The notes under the pieces: model-generated | Told to the model about the DNA's origin: nothing | The model's input: the letters and a program-made list of their open reading frames with translations, nothing else | The model's database searches: none | Shown here: positions 8,657 to 15,825 of the stretch, piece after piece | How positions within the stretch are numbered: the stretch's first letter is position 1 | Layout: every line of letters begins with the position of its first letter | Translations under genes and position numbers: made by a program | NCBI RefSeq assembly: GCF_039539605.1 | Contig: NZ_BAABDL010000022.1 | Location: 1 to 28,205, forward strand | Origin: Amphibacillus indicireducens | GTDB lineage: Bacteria; Bacillota; Bacilli; Bacillales; Amphibacillaceae | Length of the DNA: 28,205 bases | Direction: 5' to 3'

Positions 8657-10195
8657 ATGGAACTTATGATTGAACAGTTCTCAAGTATGAATTTGCTGAA
8701 TCAATTTTGGTTTTCTTTATTTTTGATTATACCAATTGTACTCATAGCAAGAACTGTCGTAGCAGGTACCCGTTATTCGCCAATCTTGATTATTGTTATT
8801 TTTGGTTTATCAATGGGCTACATATTAGTCGAAACAGGAGTTGCGGAACCAGGAATTCCTTCTTTCCCAATGGTTAATATGATCGCATCCTCAACCATTA
8901 TCGCTCTGGTTGTGACCTTTTTCGTCGGTGGGCAAGCCTTACGGAAAATGTTTGCGAAGGATAAATCAGATGTTGATGAATTGGTGATCCCGTCAGATGA
9001 AGAATCTGTACTTGGTACGACAAGAACACAAATAGTCATGATTATCCGTGCCTTCTTTTTACTAATTGGTATTGAAGGTGCAACACGATTGTTAATCGGT
9101 CAAAGCAATAGCGCACTCAATGAAGTCTATCCATTAATTGCGTACATTGGAATCGTTGGAGCGATTATCTTTATTGACAATCGAGCGACGATTAAGAATA
9201 AACCGCTGTATATCCGAAAAGGTATTATAGAGATTATTGCAATTATTGTTGTTTTATATTTATCTAGCTTGATTGCCGGATGGATAAGCCCAATCATTTC
9301 ATTACCACAAATTTTTTACACAATGGTTCTATCCTCACTAACAGGAGCCCTACTTTATCGCTGGTCACTAGGCCCAACGATAAAAGCACTATTATTTGCG
9401 GGTATCCCTGTTGTATTAGCCGGTAATTTTATGGTCGGTGGCTCGCGAATGGGTGATGCCTTCTTAGTAGAAGGAATGACATCGGTCTTAGCATACGGAT
9501 TTTTTGGTCAATTGTTCTTTATGTTTGGTGGAATTGCATTAATCATGTTTTTAGGAAAAACAAATCATATTCGAAATCTAGCTCCTGGGGCTGCAGGCGC
9601 GCTTTCTCACTCGGGCTTAACTGGGGCGGCTACAGCGGGAGATTTAGGATTAGATGCTCAAAGACGTACGCCTATTATGGTTAACATGCCGTTTTTCGGA
9701 CACATCTTTGTCTTCTCGATTTTAGCCATTAGTTCGGAAAGAGAAAGCTTATGGATGTGGCCATCGATTTTAGTTGTCGTGATCGGTTTAGCCCTTACTT
9801 TTATGGCTATGCGTACGTTAAGTAAAGCGAATGGAAATGATGCACAAGAAGTTAAATCACTCATGCAATTTTCATTCGGCTGGCAAGTTGTCGCGGTCTT
9901 TGGTGGCCTACTATTATTAACGCTGGGTTCATTACCACTTGACTACGCAGGGATGGGAACAACTTCATCCTTATCACACTTTGGACTTTTTGCAGCAACA
10001 CAAGGCGGGCTTTTTGGTTCAGAAGCGGCTCACTTGATCCCGTTTATCTTCTCTATGCCATTCTTAGTTCACCCAGTCGTCTTCTTTATGTTTGGTAAAG
10101 CGATGAAGGATGAAGGAAGAATGCCAGAGAAAGCTGTTTATGCACTAGCAACAATCGGTGCGATTGGTGTGTTAGTGTCAGCATTTGTTCTTTAA
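8657..10195 (+). CDS. Polytopic membrane protein, probable secondary transporter of unknown substrate
   Basis: I do not recognise the family with confidence. The 512-residue protein is almost entirely hydrophobic, with about 12-14 membrane helices. A short polar loop (about 97-120, KDKSDVDELVIPSDEESV) splits the first three helices from the rest. Conserved-looking, Gly-rich segments are VVAGTRYSPILI, MVGGSRMGDAFLVEG, APGAAGALSHSGLTGAATAGDLGLDAQRRTP (broken by turns) and GLFGSEAAHL, the kind of small-residue re-entrant loops seen in sodium-coupled carriers such as GltS; this resemblance is an impression only. Start ATG 8657 follows GGAGG at 8646-8650. A cre site 25 nt upstream suggests a carbon-source-regulated carrier, and the divergent aldo/keto reductase may act on the same compound. 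Confidence 0.75.
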   Translation: MELMIEQFSSMNLLNQFWFSLFLIIPIVLIARTVVAGTRYSPILIIVIFGLSMGYILVETGVAEPGIPSFPMVNMIASSTIIALVVTFFVGGQALRKMFAKDKSDVDELVIPSDEESVLGTTRTQIVMIIRAFFLLIGIEGATRLLIGQSNSALNEVYPLIAYIGIVGAIIFIDNRATIKNKPLYIRKGIIEIIAIIVVLYLSSLIAGWISPIISLPQIFYTMVLSSLTGALLYRWSLGPTIKALLFAGIPVVLAGNFMVGGSRMGDAFLVEGMTSVLAYGFFGQLFFMFGGIALIMFLGKTNHIRNLAPGAAGALSHSGLTGAATAGDLGLDAQRRTPIMVNMPFFGHIFVFSILAISSERESLWMWPSILVVVIGLALTFMAMRTLSKANGNDAQEVKSLMQFSFGWQVVAVFGGLLLLTLGSLPLDYAGMGTTSSLSHFGLFAATQGGLFGSEAAHLIPFIFSMPFLVHPVVFFMFGKAMKDEGRMPEKAVYALATIGAIGVLVSAFVL

Positions 10196-10201
10196 TTAAT
10201 A

Positions 10202-10238
10202 GAGAGGTTTTGGCTAAAGTCAGAACCTCTTATTTTTT
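10202..10238 (+). terminator. Terminator after the membrane protein gene
   Basis: AGAGGTT (10203-10209) pairs with AACCTCT (10224-10230), extended inward by TG/CA pairs, and is followed by TATTTTTTT. It lies 7 nt after the stop codon. Confidence 0.85.
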
Positions 10239-10344
10239 TGCTTACATTACAGTTTGAAATAATAATAGCTAAGGTTAAAATGAAGGAAAGTTTTTCAAAC
10301 TATATTATGCCTTTGAAAAGCATTCATCATAAGGGGGACTTAAC

Positions 10345-10740
10345 TTGACTCTAATAACTGATATGCAAATAATAGATGATATTATGGAACAAATTTTATC
10401 AAAAACATTACGACCAGGTGAAAAGTTACCCTCTGAAAATGAATTAGCTGATCACTATCGCGTACCGAGGATGACGGTAAGAAGTGCTTTGGTTAAACTC
10501 GAAGAAAGAGGTCTTGTCTATACGATACAAGGTAAAGGCCGTTATTTAAGAGAAAAATCAAAACAAATTCAATTACATCTCACGGGTCATTCAAGTTTTA
10601 CAGATAAAATGAATCAATTAGGCTATCATTTGTTGGTAAACCTTTTTCATTCGTATCTAACAGTTCAACCTCAGGTTTTGTTGTTCCATCATCAGCTATC
10701 GTTGATTACTTTAGTGATCATGATGAGTATGGTGATTTAA
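10345..10740 (+). pseudogene. Truncated GntR-family (PhnF-like) regulator, fused out of frame to phnD remnant
   Basis: TTG start at 10345 with AAGGGGG at 10331-10337. Residues 1-72 form a complete GntR winged helix: an IIDDIMEQILSKTLRPGEKLPSENELA helix pair, VPRMTVRSALVKLEERGLV recognition helix and a GKGRYL wing. After about MNQLGYHL (near 10620-10632) the frame becomes meaningless, and in another frame the DNA encodes the C-terminal part of a PhnD-type binding protein. About 170 residues of the expected UTRA effector domain are missing. The simplest reading is a deletion joining the 5' part of the regulator gene to the 3' part of phnD. The translated 131-residue product could still bind DNA but could not sense ligand. 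GntR regulators of this kind commonly sit at the head of phosphonate uptake operons. Confidence 0.8.
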
Positions 10741-11216
10741 CGGCAGAAGATTTAATGGAAGGCGGACCGTTCTTTTCGCAAGTCTTATTCGGTGGTTCAC
10801 ACCAAGGCTCCGCAGTGTACTTATTAAACAATTCAGTTGAAGTTGCTGCATTTTGCGACACGTGAGTTGGTAACTATGTAGAAGTTGCTGACGGTGAGCC
10901 TAATATGCCTGGCACAACTTACCGTGTACTAGACGATGCCGTTGAACCGTTTAACACAGTTACAGGTAAAGAGTTCGTATTAATTAGTGTAACGCCTGTA
11001 TTAAATGCTCCTTTTGCAGCTAACTTAGACGTTTTAAGTGAAGAAGATTTTAAAATTATCCAAGAACTTTTTGCCTCAGACGAAGTTGCAAATAACGAGA
11101 AGATTTTTGTCCCTTCAGATTCTGAAAACTCTGGATTATTCTCTAAATCTGGTAATGAAAGATTTTTAATTGTTGAAGATGAATGGTTTAACCCTATCCG
11201 AGAATTACAAAATTAA
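10623..11216 (+). pseudogene. phnD: phnD remnant: C-terminal part of phosphonate/phosphite ABC substrate-binding protein
   Basis: Read in the frame of 10623, the DNA gives GKPFSFVSNSSTSGFVVPSS, then an SDHDEYGDLTAEDLMEGG and FGGSHQGSAVYLL stretch, and continues to ERFLIVEDEWFNPIREL, which matches the C-terminal half of PhnD/PtxB-type periplasmic-binding lipoproteins. The signal peptide and roughly the first 120 residues are absent, lost in the deletion that joins this piece to the GntR gene. The frame is interrupted only once, by TGA at 10863-10865 after AAFCDT, at a position where I expect Cys. An ATG at 10905 could restart translation of the last 103 residues, but that product would lack a signal peptide and most of the ligand cleft. 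The neighbouring phnC-phnE-phnE genes confirm the identity. Confidence 0.85.
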
Positions 11217-11230
11217 TTCATAAAAATTAA

Positions 11231-11262
11231 AGATAGAGTATGCAGAGTGGCATACTCTATCT
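11231..11262 (+). terminator. Intercistronic hairpin between phnD remnant and phnC
   Basis: A perfect 13-bp stem, AGATAGAGTATGC (11231-11243) with GCATACTCTATCT (11250-11262), loop AGAGTG. There is no immediate T run (the next T tract is 13 nt on), so it resembles the stem-loops that stabilise binding-protein mRNA and lower ABC subunit expression rather than a full terminator. Confidence 0.65.
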
Positions 11263-11322
11263 AATTAACTGAATTTTTAGTAAATGCACTTTTTATTAAA
11301 TGACTGACAAAGGAGCAACAAA

Positions 11323-12087
11323 ATGACGTTATTACAAATTAATCATCTGGAAAAATCTTATGGATCAGATACAAAGGTCTTAAAAGATGTTAACTTCTCT
11401 GTAGATGCTGGTGAATTTGTTTCTATTATTGGTTCCTCAGGAGCTGGTAAATCGACTTTATTACGTTGTATTAATCGTATTGTTGAAAGTGATAATGGAG
11501 AAATTCTATTTAACGGAACAAACGTCCTTCATTTAAAGAAGAAGGAGCTAAGAAAACTACGTACAGATATTGGTATGATTTTTCAACACTATAATCTTGT
11601 TCCAAGACTAACGGTTATTGAAAATGTTCTACATGGCCGATTCGGCTATAAAGGAACGATAGAGGGTGTTTTAGGTCGCTTTACAGAAGAGGAAAAGGAA
11701 AAGGCTTTTTATTTATTAGCAAAACTCGGTATCGAGGAGCACGCGTACAAACGCTGTGATCAATTGAGTGGTGGACAACAACAACGTGTTGGTATTTGTC
11801 GTGCATTGATTCAAGATCCAAAGCTTATCTTGTGTGATGAGCCGATTGCTTCTCTTGATCCAAGTTCATCAAAAGTAATAATGGATCACTTAAAGTCAAT
11901 TACAAGGGATTTAGGCATTACATGTATCGTTAATTTACATCAAGTAGAAGTAGCATTAGAGTATTCTGACCGGATTATTGGGCTTAAACAAGGACAAATT
12001 ATTTTTGATGGAAGAAGCGTTTTACTACGTCAAGAAGATATTAACCACATTTACGGTAAAGACCAAAGAGAATTAATCACGGTATAA
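11323..12087 (+). CDS. phnC: Phosphonate/phosphite ABC transporter ATP-binding protein
   Basis: The ATPase of a phosphonate-type importer, acting on the cytoplasmic face with the PhnE permeases. All nucleotide-binding motifs are intact in 254 residues: Walker A GSSGAGKST, Q-loop MIFQHYNLVPRL, signature LSGGQQQRVGICRAL, Walker B LILCDEPIASLDP and switch histidine in IVNLHQVEVA. RLTVIENVLHGRFG is typical of PhnC. ATG 11323 follows AAAGGAGC. It is the only gene of this operon without a visible lesion; its stop TAA 12085-12087 overlaps the ribosome binding site of the next gene. With the binding protein broken, it probably has no function of its own in this strain. Confidence 0.92.
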   Translation: MTLLQINHLEKSYGSDTKVLKDVNFSVDAGEFVSIIGSSGAGKSTLLRCINRIVESDNGEILFNGTNVLHLKKKELRKLRTDIGMIFQHYNLVPRLTVIENVLHGRFGYKGTIEGVLGRFTEEEKEKAFYLLAKLGIEEHAYKRCDQLSGGQQQRVGICRALIQDPKLILCDEPIASLDPSSSKVIMDHLKSITRDLGITCIVNLHQVEVALEYSDRIIGLKQGQIIFDGRSVLLRQEDINHIYGKDQRELITV

Positions 12088-12100
12088 GGGGTTCAAACAG

Positions 12101-12886
12101 ATGAATGAAAAATATATTAGAAAAAATAAGTAGATGACATTGGTGATTTTCGTCATAGTTATAGTGATTACATTTTTGTCAGCGATGATTACGGAATTCA
12201 GTTTTATTAATAGCGTCAGAACCATCCCCGAGGCGCTAAAATGGATGTTATCAAACCTGATGATTTCTAGTGATACGTGGAGCAGATTCCCTACTATATT
12301 GAGAAGGCTTAGTGAAACTGTATTTATGTCTATTGCAGCCACAACAATTGCTGCTGTATTTTCACTATTTTTAGGAATCGCTGGTTCGGAAACAACAAAA
12401 GTAAATCATGTTCTAAGTCGTTTTGCTAGATTCATCGCATCATTCTCGCGAAATATTCCAGTCGTTGCGTGGTCGCTCATCTTACTCATTTCTTTTGGTC
12501 AAAATTCTTTAACTGGATTCTTAGCTCTATTCGTCGGGACGCTTGGTTTTCTCACCAGAGCTTTTATCGAAACAATTGACGAAGCAAATCACAGTGCGAT
12601 TGAAGCTTTACAAGCAACAGGTTCTACCTACTGGCAAATTGTTACTAAAGCCGTGATTCCTCAAAGTCTACCACAGATGTTAAGCTGGATTTTATTTATG
12701 GTCGATACCAATATTAGAAGTGCAACACTGGTTGGTATTCTAACAGGTACAGGCATTGGCAATACATTTGACATGTATTATAAAACAATGAATTACAATG
12801 CGGTAGCACTTGTGACATTAACGATTGTTATTGTGGTCATTTTAATAGAGATGATTTCAAATAGGATACGGAGGATTATTTTATGA
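12101..12886 (+). pseudogene. phnE: phnE (first permease) with a TAG stop at codon 11
   Basis: Inner-membrane permease subunit of the phosphonate importer. The natural start is ATG 12101, 9 nt after AAGGGG (12086-12091). The frame reads MNEKYIRKNK, then TAG at 12131-12133, then ATG 12134 directly and an intact permease body to 12886. The remaining 250 residues have about six membrane helices and the ATPase-docking EAA loop EALQATGSTYWQIVTKAVIP. Because TAG and ATG are adjacent, termination-reinitiation could still yield a nearly full permease missing only a short cytoplasmic tail, so loss of function is not certain. The stop overlaps the next gene's ATG (12883-12886, ATGA), showing the original translational coupling. 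Confidence 0.75.
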
Positions 12887-13750
12887 TGGACTTAGTCGGA
12901 AATAGACTTGAACTAAAGCCAATCTATATGAGAAAGACAAAAAATAAATATTAAATCAGGTAACAAGATGAATCTTGTTATAAAGCTAACGATTTTTGTA
13001 TTAACAGTTTTAACAGTTGCTGCTTTCTTTGTCTTTGACTATACCGGTTTAAATCTACAAAGAGCTATCCCACAAACTTGGCATAACCTGAGGCTTTTGT
13101 TTTTAGAGCCTTCACTAAATCACTTTGATTGGCAGGTAGCTATTTATCAAGTTGCAGTTACCCTTGCTCTAGGTGCATTAGCGACAGTCATTGGAGGAGT
13201 CATTGCCTTTTTCCTTGCGCTATTGGCAGCGGAAAATTTATCAACACCAAGAATTTCTAAAACGATCCGTGTACTGATGGCATTTGTTCGAGCAGTACCC
13301 ACTGTATTATGGGTGTTGATTTTTGCAATAGCCGCAGGACTAGGAAGTGAAGCGGCAGTGCTAGGTATGCTCTTTCACTCAGTTGCTTATTTGGTCAAAG
13401 CCTTCTCTGAGTCAATTGAAGAGTTAGATGTAGGAATTCTGGAAGCCATGCGCGCAACAGGGTCAAATTGGTGGCACATTGTCGTCCATGGTGTTATACC
13501 ATCGACATTTACTTATATGCTATTATGGACTTTTCTGCGATTTGAAGTAAATTTTGGCGTTGCAGTAGCAATGGGAGCTGCGGCCGGTGCTGGCGGTATT
13601 GGGTTTGAACTCTTTATGGCCTCAGGCTTTTACTTTGATTTAAGAGAGGTCGGGTTTATTACTTATTCAATTTTGGCCGTGGCTATTTTGCTAGAAATGA
13701 TCTCAACACAATTAAAACAGCGCAATTTTCCTTCAAAAGTAACACGATAA
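12883..13750 (+). pseudogene. phnE: phnE (second permease), 5' frameshift in an A run
   Basis: Second permease of the same importer. GGAGG at about 12870 serves ATG 12883 or 12886, giving MMDLVGNRLELKPIYMRKTK before TAA at 12952. The permease body continues in the +1 frame from ATG 12968 (260 residues) with five or six helices and the EAA loop EAMRATGSNWWHIVVHGVIP. The two frames overlap at an A6 run (about 12938-12943); removing one A joins them into one plausible protein. The body start at 12968 has no good ribosome binding site. This is either a real indel, a sequencing error in the homopolymer, or a site of slippage; with the other lesions upstream, operon decay is the best explanation. 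Confidence 0.75.
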
Positions 13751-13784
13751 ATGCTAACGAGAATAACTCCCTATATTTTGATAG

Positions 13785-13841
13785 AATAACAACTCCCAAC
13801 TGGTGTTTTAAACTGGTTACCACCAATTAGGGAGTTGTTAT
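13785..13841. repeat. Long inverted repeat between convergent genes
   Basis: ATAACAACTCCC (13785-13796) is fully complementary to GGGAGTTGTTAT (13830-13841); just inside, AACTGGTG and CACCAATT add seven more pairs. It sits between phnE and the minus-strand Lin0512 gene, whose stop codon is 9 nt away. Neither side has a strong T run, so it may be a bidirectional terminator of weak type or an mRNA-end protector. Confidence 0.6.
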
Positions 13842-13849
13842 CATGTAAA

Positions 13850-14209
13850 CTAATATCCAACTTGTACTGCTGCAATAACAATATACATTAAATCATTTTT
13901 ATCATCTTGATCCGGCAAAATAATACCACTAGATGTGGCAAGTCCACCATCAACAACTTCTACTGTCACTTCACCATAGGGAATCTCACTTTTTACGACG
14001 TCTAGATCTAATAATGATTCATCATTTGGAATGGCCAAAACGATATTGACCTTCATATTATGCAATGATTGGTCGGGCAAATAATCTTTTATTCCCGGCA
14101 TGGAGTTTGCATGAATGGCATTTTGAACCGCTCGACGAGCAGCTTTGGTAATATCCTGACCATGCGTATCCACTCCAACACCTGTTTGTATAAAGATAAC
14201 TTTTTCCAT
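13850..14209 (-). CDS. Lin0512-family conserved protein
   Basis: A 119-residue soluble protein matching, from memory, the Lin0512 family of conserved proteins with no known function. It begins MEKVIFIQTGVGVDTHGQD and has AARRAVQNAIHANSMPGI, MKVNIVLAIPNDE and VVDGGLATSSGIILPDQD segments, giving an alternating alpha/beta pattern. The start is ATG 14209, with GGAGG 8 nt upstream; an in-frame TTG at 14224 overlaps that site and is rejected. It lies downstream of the SAM hydroxide adenosyltransferase gene on the same strand but 386 nt away across a repeat array, so it is probably transcribed separately. A clustered GGAAATA palindrome sits 33-66 nt before the start. Confidence 0.75.
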   Translation of the reverse strand: MEKVIFIQTGVGVDTHGQDITKAARRAVQNAIHANSMPGIKDYLPDQSLHNMKVNIVLAIPNDESLLDLDVVKSEIPYGEVTVEVVDGGLATSSGIILPDQDDKNDLMYIVIAAVQVGY

Positions 14210-14241
14210 TGACTCATCCTCCAATCTAATAATTTTGTCGA

Positions 14242-14275
14242 TATTTCCCGGGAAATAGTTTTGTATTCTATTTCC
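14242..14275. promoter_or_regulatory. Candidate operator: three GGAAATA half-sites upstream of the Lin0512 gene
   Basis: ATTTCCCGGGAAAT (14243-14256) is a perfect 14-bp palindrome, and GGAAATAG (14251-14258) is again perfectly inverted as CTATTTCC (14268-14275). The same half-site thus occurs three times in alternating orientation, 33-66 nt before the start codon at 14209. A further 8-bp palindrome GGTATACC is at 14287-14294. The layout suggests a regulator binding site; the regulator is unknown. Confidence 0.45.
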
Positions 14276-14321
14276 AGACTACTATTGGTATACCCATTCC
14301 CGATAGATTAAAACGAAAGAT

Positions 14322-14373
14322 AACTATTCGAGTGAGTTTATTAAAACCGCTCTTTTTTGGCGTTTGAATAGTT
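14322..14373. repeat. Inverted repeat in the 14210-14595 intergenic region
   Basis: AACTATTC (14322-14329) is inverted as GAATAGTT (14366-14373) around a 36-nt spacer, followed by further Ts. It is weak as a terminator for either strand. The 386-nt gene-free stretch 14210-14595 otherwise holds only the candidate operator and the 52-bp repeat array. Confidence 0.35.
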
Positions 14374-14404
14374 TTTAAAAATAAAGAATGAGTTAAAAGC
14401 ATCA

Positions 14405-14550
14405 ACATAGGACATTTTAAACCTTTTTTACTCCGAAAGTGTCCAATATGGCACCTACATAGGACACATTACACCTTTTACAGTCTGAAAGTGTCCAATA
14501 TGGCACCTACATAGGACATTTCGAGGTCTCATTTACAAAAAAATGTCCAA
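14405..14550 (-). repeat. 52-bp-period intergenic tandem repeat, array 2 (about 2.8 copies)
   Basis: Units start with ACATAGGACA at 14405, 14457 and 14509, exactly 52 bp apart. Copies 1 and 2 match at about 45 of 52 positions; copy 3 keeps both arms in register but has a different centre. Each unit has a left arm ATAGGACA and a right arm TGTCCAAT that are nearly complementary. On the minus strand the core reads TTTCRGA-N8-GGTKT, the same spacing as in the array at 7239, which is why the strand is given as minus. The array lies between the SAM hydroxide adenosyltransferase gene and the Lin0512 gene. Confidence 0.8.
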
Positions 14551-14595
14551 TGTTGAGCTGCCGTCTCTAAAAAATTGTGTGCGCTCTTTAGATGA

Positions 14596-15453
14596 CTATC
14601 GATAAATGCTTTTTTCCACCTTGCGGAGTTGAATTTTCGACTGAAAACCTGTTTTGATATGGTAAGCATCCGCAAAAGAGCCTTGATTCAATGCGACGCC
14701 AATTTTCTCAAGTGAATTAATATAGAGTAAGGGTTCGCCGACTCTTGTGTCAGCGAATGATTTTCCAAAAGAGATCAGATTTTTATATATTTGACGGCTA
14801 TGGTTATAAATCGTAACTTCTAGTGTGTCACCGTATCCAATACCTTCTTGTTCGAAAAATTGCTTGTTAATGTTAGTCCATACGTTTCCAAAGCGAACAT
14901 CTAAGATATCTATATAACCCGTGATGATATGATCCTTAATTTCCACCTCTGGAATAGTTAATTCAATAATTTCATCAAGATCTACTCGAGGACCGACTTC
15001 TTCAAACGTTATTGTTCCAGAAGCAAGCCTTGCTCCAGTAAAAGCATATACATCGCGACCATGAAAAGTATACGATTCATACGAGCGTGGTAATCGATTC
15101 ACCTTTTCATCAATTTCCCTCACTTCGCTTAAACCAACAGATTGAGACAAGTGTGTTAAGGTTCCATTATCAGGTGTCACAATATATTGATTAGCGTGTG
15201 TTTTAGCAACAACACTTAAGCGATCAGACCCAACGCCAGGATCCACAATCGATACAAAAACAGTTCCTTCTGGCCAGTAAGACGTACTTTGATATAAACG
15301 ATAAGAAGCTTCAAAAATATTATAAGCAGGAATTTCATGTGTCACATCATATAATTGTAAATCGAGGCTAACTGACTTTGCTACACCATACATTGCGCTC
15401 ACAGCTCCATCAGCCAAACCAAAATCCGATTGAAAAACCAACAAATTATTCAT
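14596..15453 (-). CDS. S-adenosyl-L-methionine hydroxide adenosyltransferase (DUF62 family)
   Basis: Enzymes of this family split SAM with a water-derived hydroxide into adenosine and L-methionine. The 285 residues contain the family marks: N-terminal FQSDFGLADGAVSAMYGV, DVTHEIPAYNI, VDPGVGSDR with Asp71 and Arg78 seven residues apart, TPDNGTLT, and FHGRDVYA with His131; Asp-Arg-His is the reported active-site triad. The C-terminal beta domain (about 185-280, GNVWTNI onward) is present. ATG 15453 follows AAAGGAG with 11 nt spacing. The gene is preceded by a full T-box leader (15475-15819), so its expression should rise when one tRNA is uncharged. Why a SAM-degrading enzyme would answer to that signal is unclear: methionine recovery or SAM homeostasis are possibilities. 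Confidence 0.9.
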   Translation of the reverse strand: MNNLLVFQSDFGLADGAVSAMYGVAKSVSLDLQLYDVTHEIPAYNIFEASYRLYQSTSYWPEGTVFVSIVDPGVGSDRLSVVAKTHANQYIVTPDNGTLTHLSQSVGLSEVREIDEKVNRLPRSYESYTFHGRDVYAFTGARLASGTITFEEVGPRVDLDEIIELTIPEVEIKDHIITGYIDILDVRFGNVWTNINKQFFEQEGIGYGDTLEVTIYNHSRQIYKNLISFGKSFADTRVGEPLLYINSLEKIGVALNQGSFADAYHIKTGFQSKIQLRKVEKSIYR

Positions 15454-15474
15454 TATAAAAAACTCCTTTCAATT

Positions 15475-15819
15475 TTTAAAAATTAAAAAACGCCCTATTG
15501 TTCGGTTAAGAACAATAAGGGCGTTGGGTTCACGATCAACACGGTACCACCTTAGTTTACGATTTGCTTACACAAATCATCTCAATAAGTACTCCGCCTA
15601 ATAAACAAGGCTTTTATACTTTGGTTTTGATAACGAGTACCACCACTCGGGCGTTACTTACTTGTATAAATCATTATACGTTCAGTTCCCAGCTCATAGG
15701 CCATTTTCAGTATCCGCATTTTTGCTTCTTTTCAGCTACCGAAGCTCTCTTTTTAAAAAATACATTAACACTTACTTTCCCTAATCACAGCTTTTATAAT
15801 TTGTTAACTTATAAAGTTG
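15475..15819 (-). promoter_or_regulatory. T-box leader controlling the SAM hydroxide adenosyltransferase gene
   Basis: On the minus strand the T-box motif AAGGTGGTACCGTGTT (about 15552-15537) can form the antiterminator by pairing TAAGG with CCTTA and GTGTT with AACGC, with UGGU in the bulge. The competing terminator is AACGCCCTTATTGTTC paired with GAACAATAGGGCGTT, followed by six Ts (15526-15485). Further 5', Stem I signs are visible: GTGATTAG and AATGA as a kink-turn, AAGTA of loop E, an AGAGAG element, and a distal GCTTC/GAAGC hairpin. By comparison with the glyQ Stem I layout (GAA, specifier, A), the specifier in CTGAACGTATAA reads CGT (arginine). That codon call is tentative; the T-box assignment itself is strong. 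Confidence 0.9.
15485..15526 (-). terminator. Regulated terminator of the T-box leader
   Basis: Minus-strand arms AACGCCCTTATTGTTC and GAACAATAGGGCGTT form a nearly perfect 15-bp stem around a TTAACC-type loop and end in six Ts. Its 5' arm contains the CCTTA and AACGC bases that pair with the T-box in the antiterminator, so the two folds exclude each other. Confidence 0.88.
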
Positions 15820-15825
15820 TTTTAT

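Noticed and set aside
10863..10865. Selenocysteine in PhnD
   Set aside because: The gene is already truncated at its 5' end and the operon has other lesions; PhnD selenoproteins are not known to me. Kept only as a low-interest check.
13785..13841. Strong terminator call for phnE
   Set aside because: The stem is long and well paired, but there is no T run on either flank, so it was listed as an inverted repeat.
7239..14550. CRISPR array reading of the two 52-bp repeat arrays
   Set aside because: Only two or three units each, no constant direct repeat alternating with unique 30-40-nt spacers, and no cas genes; variation is spread through the unit.
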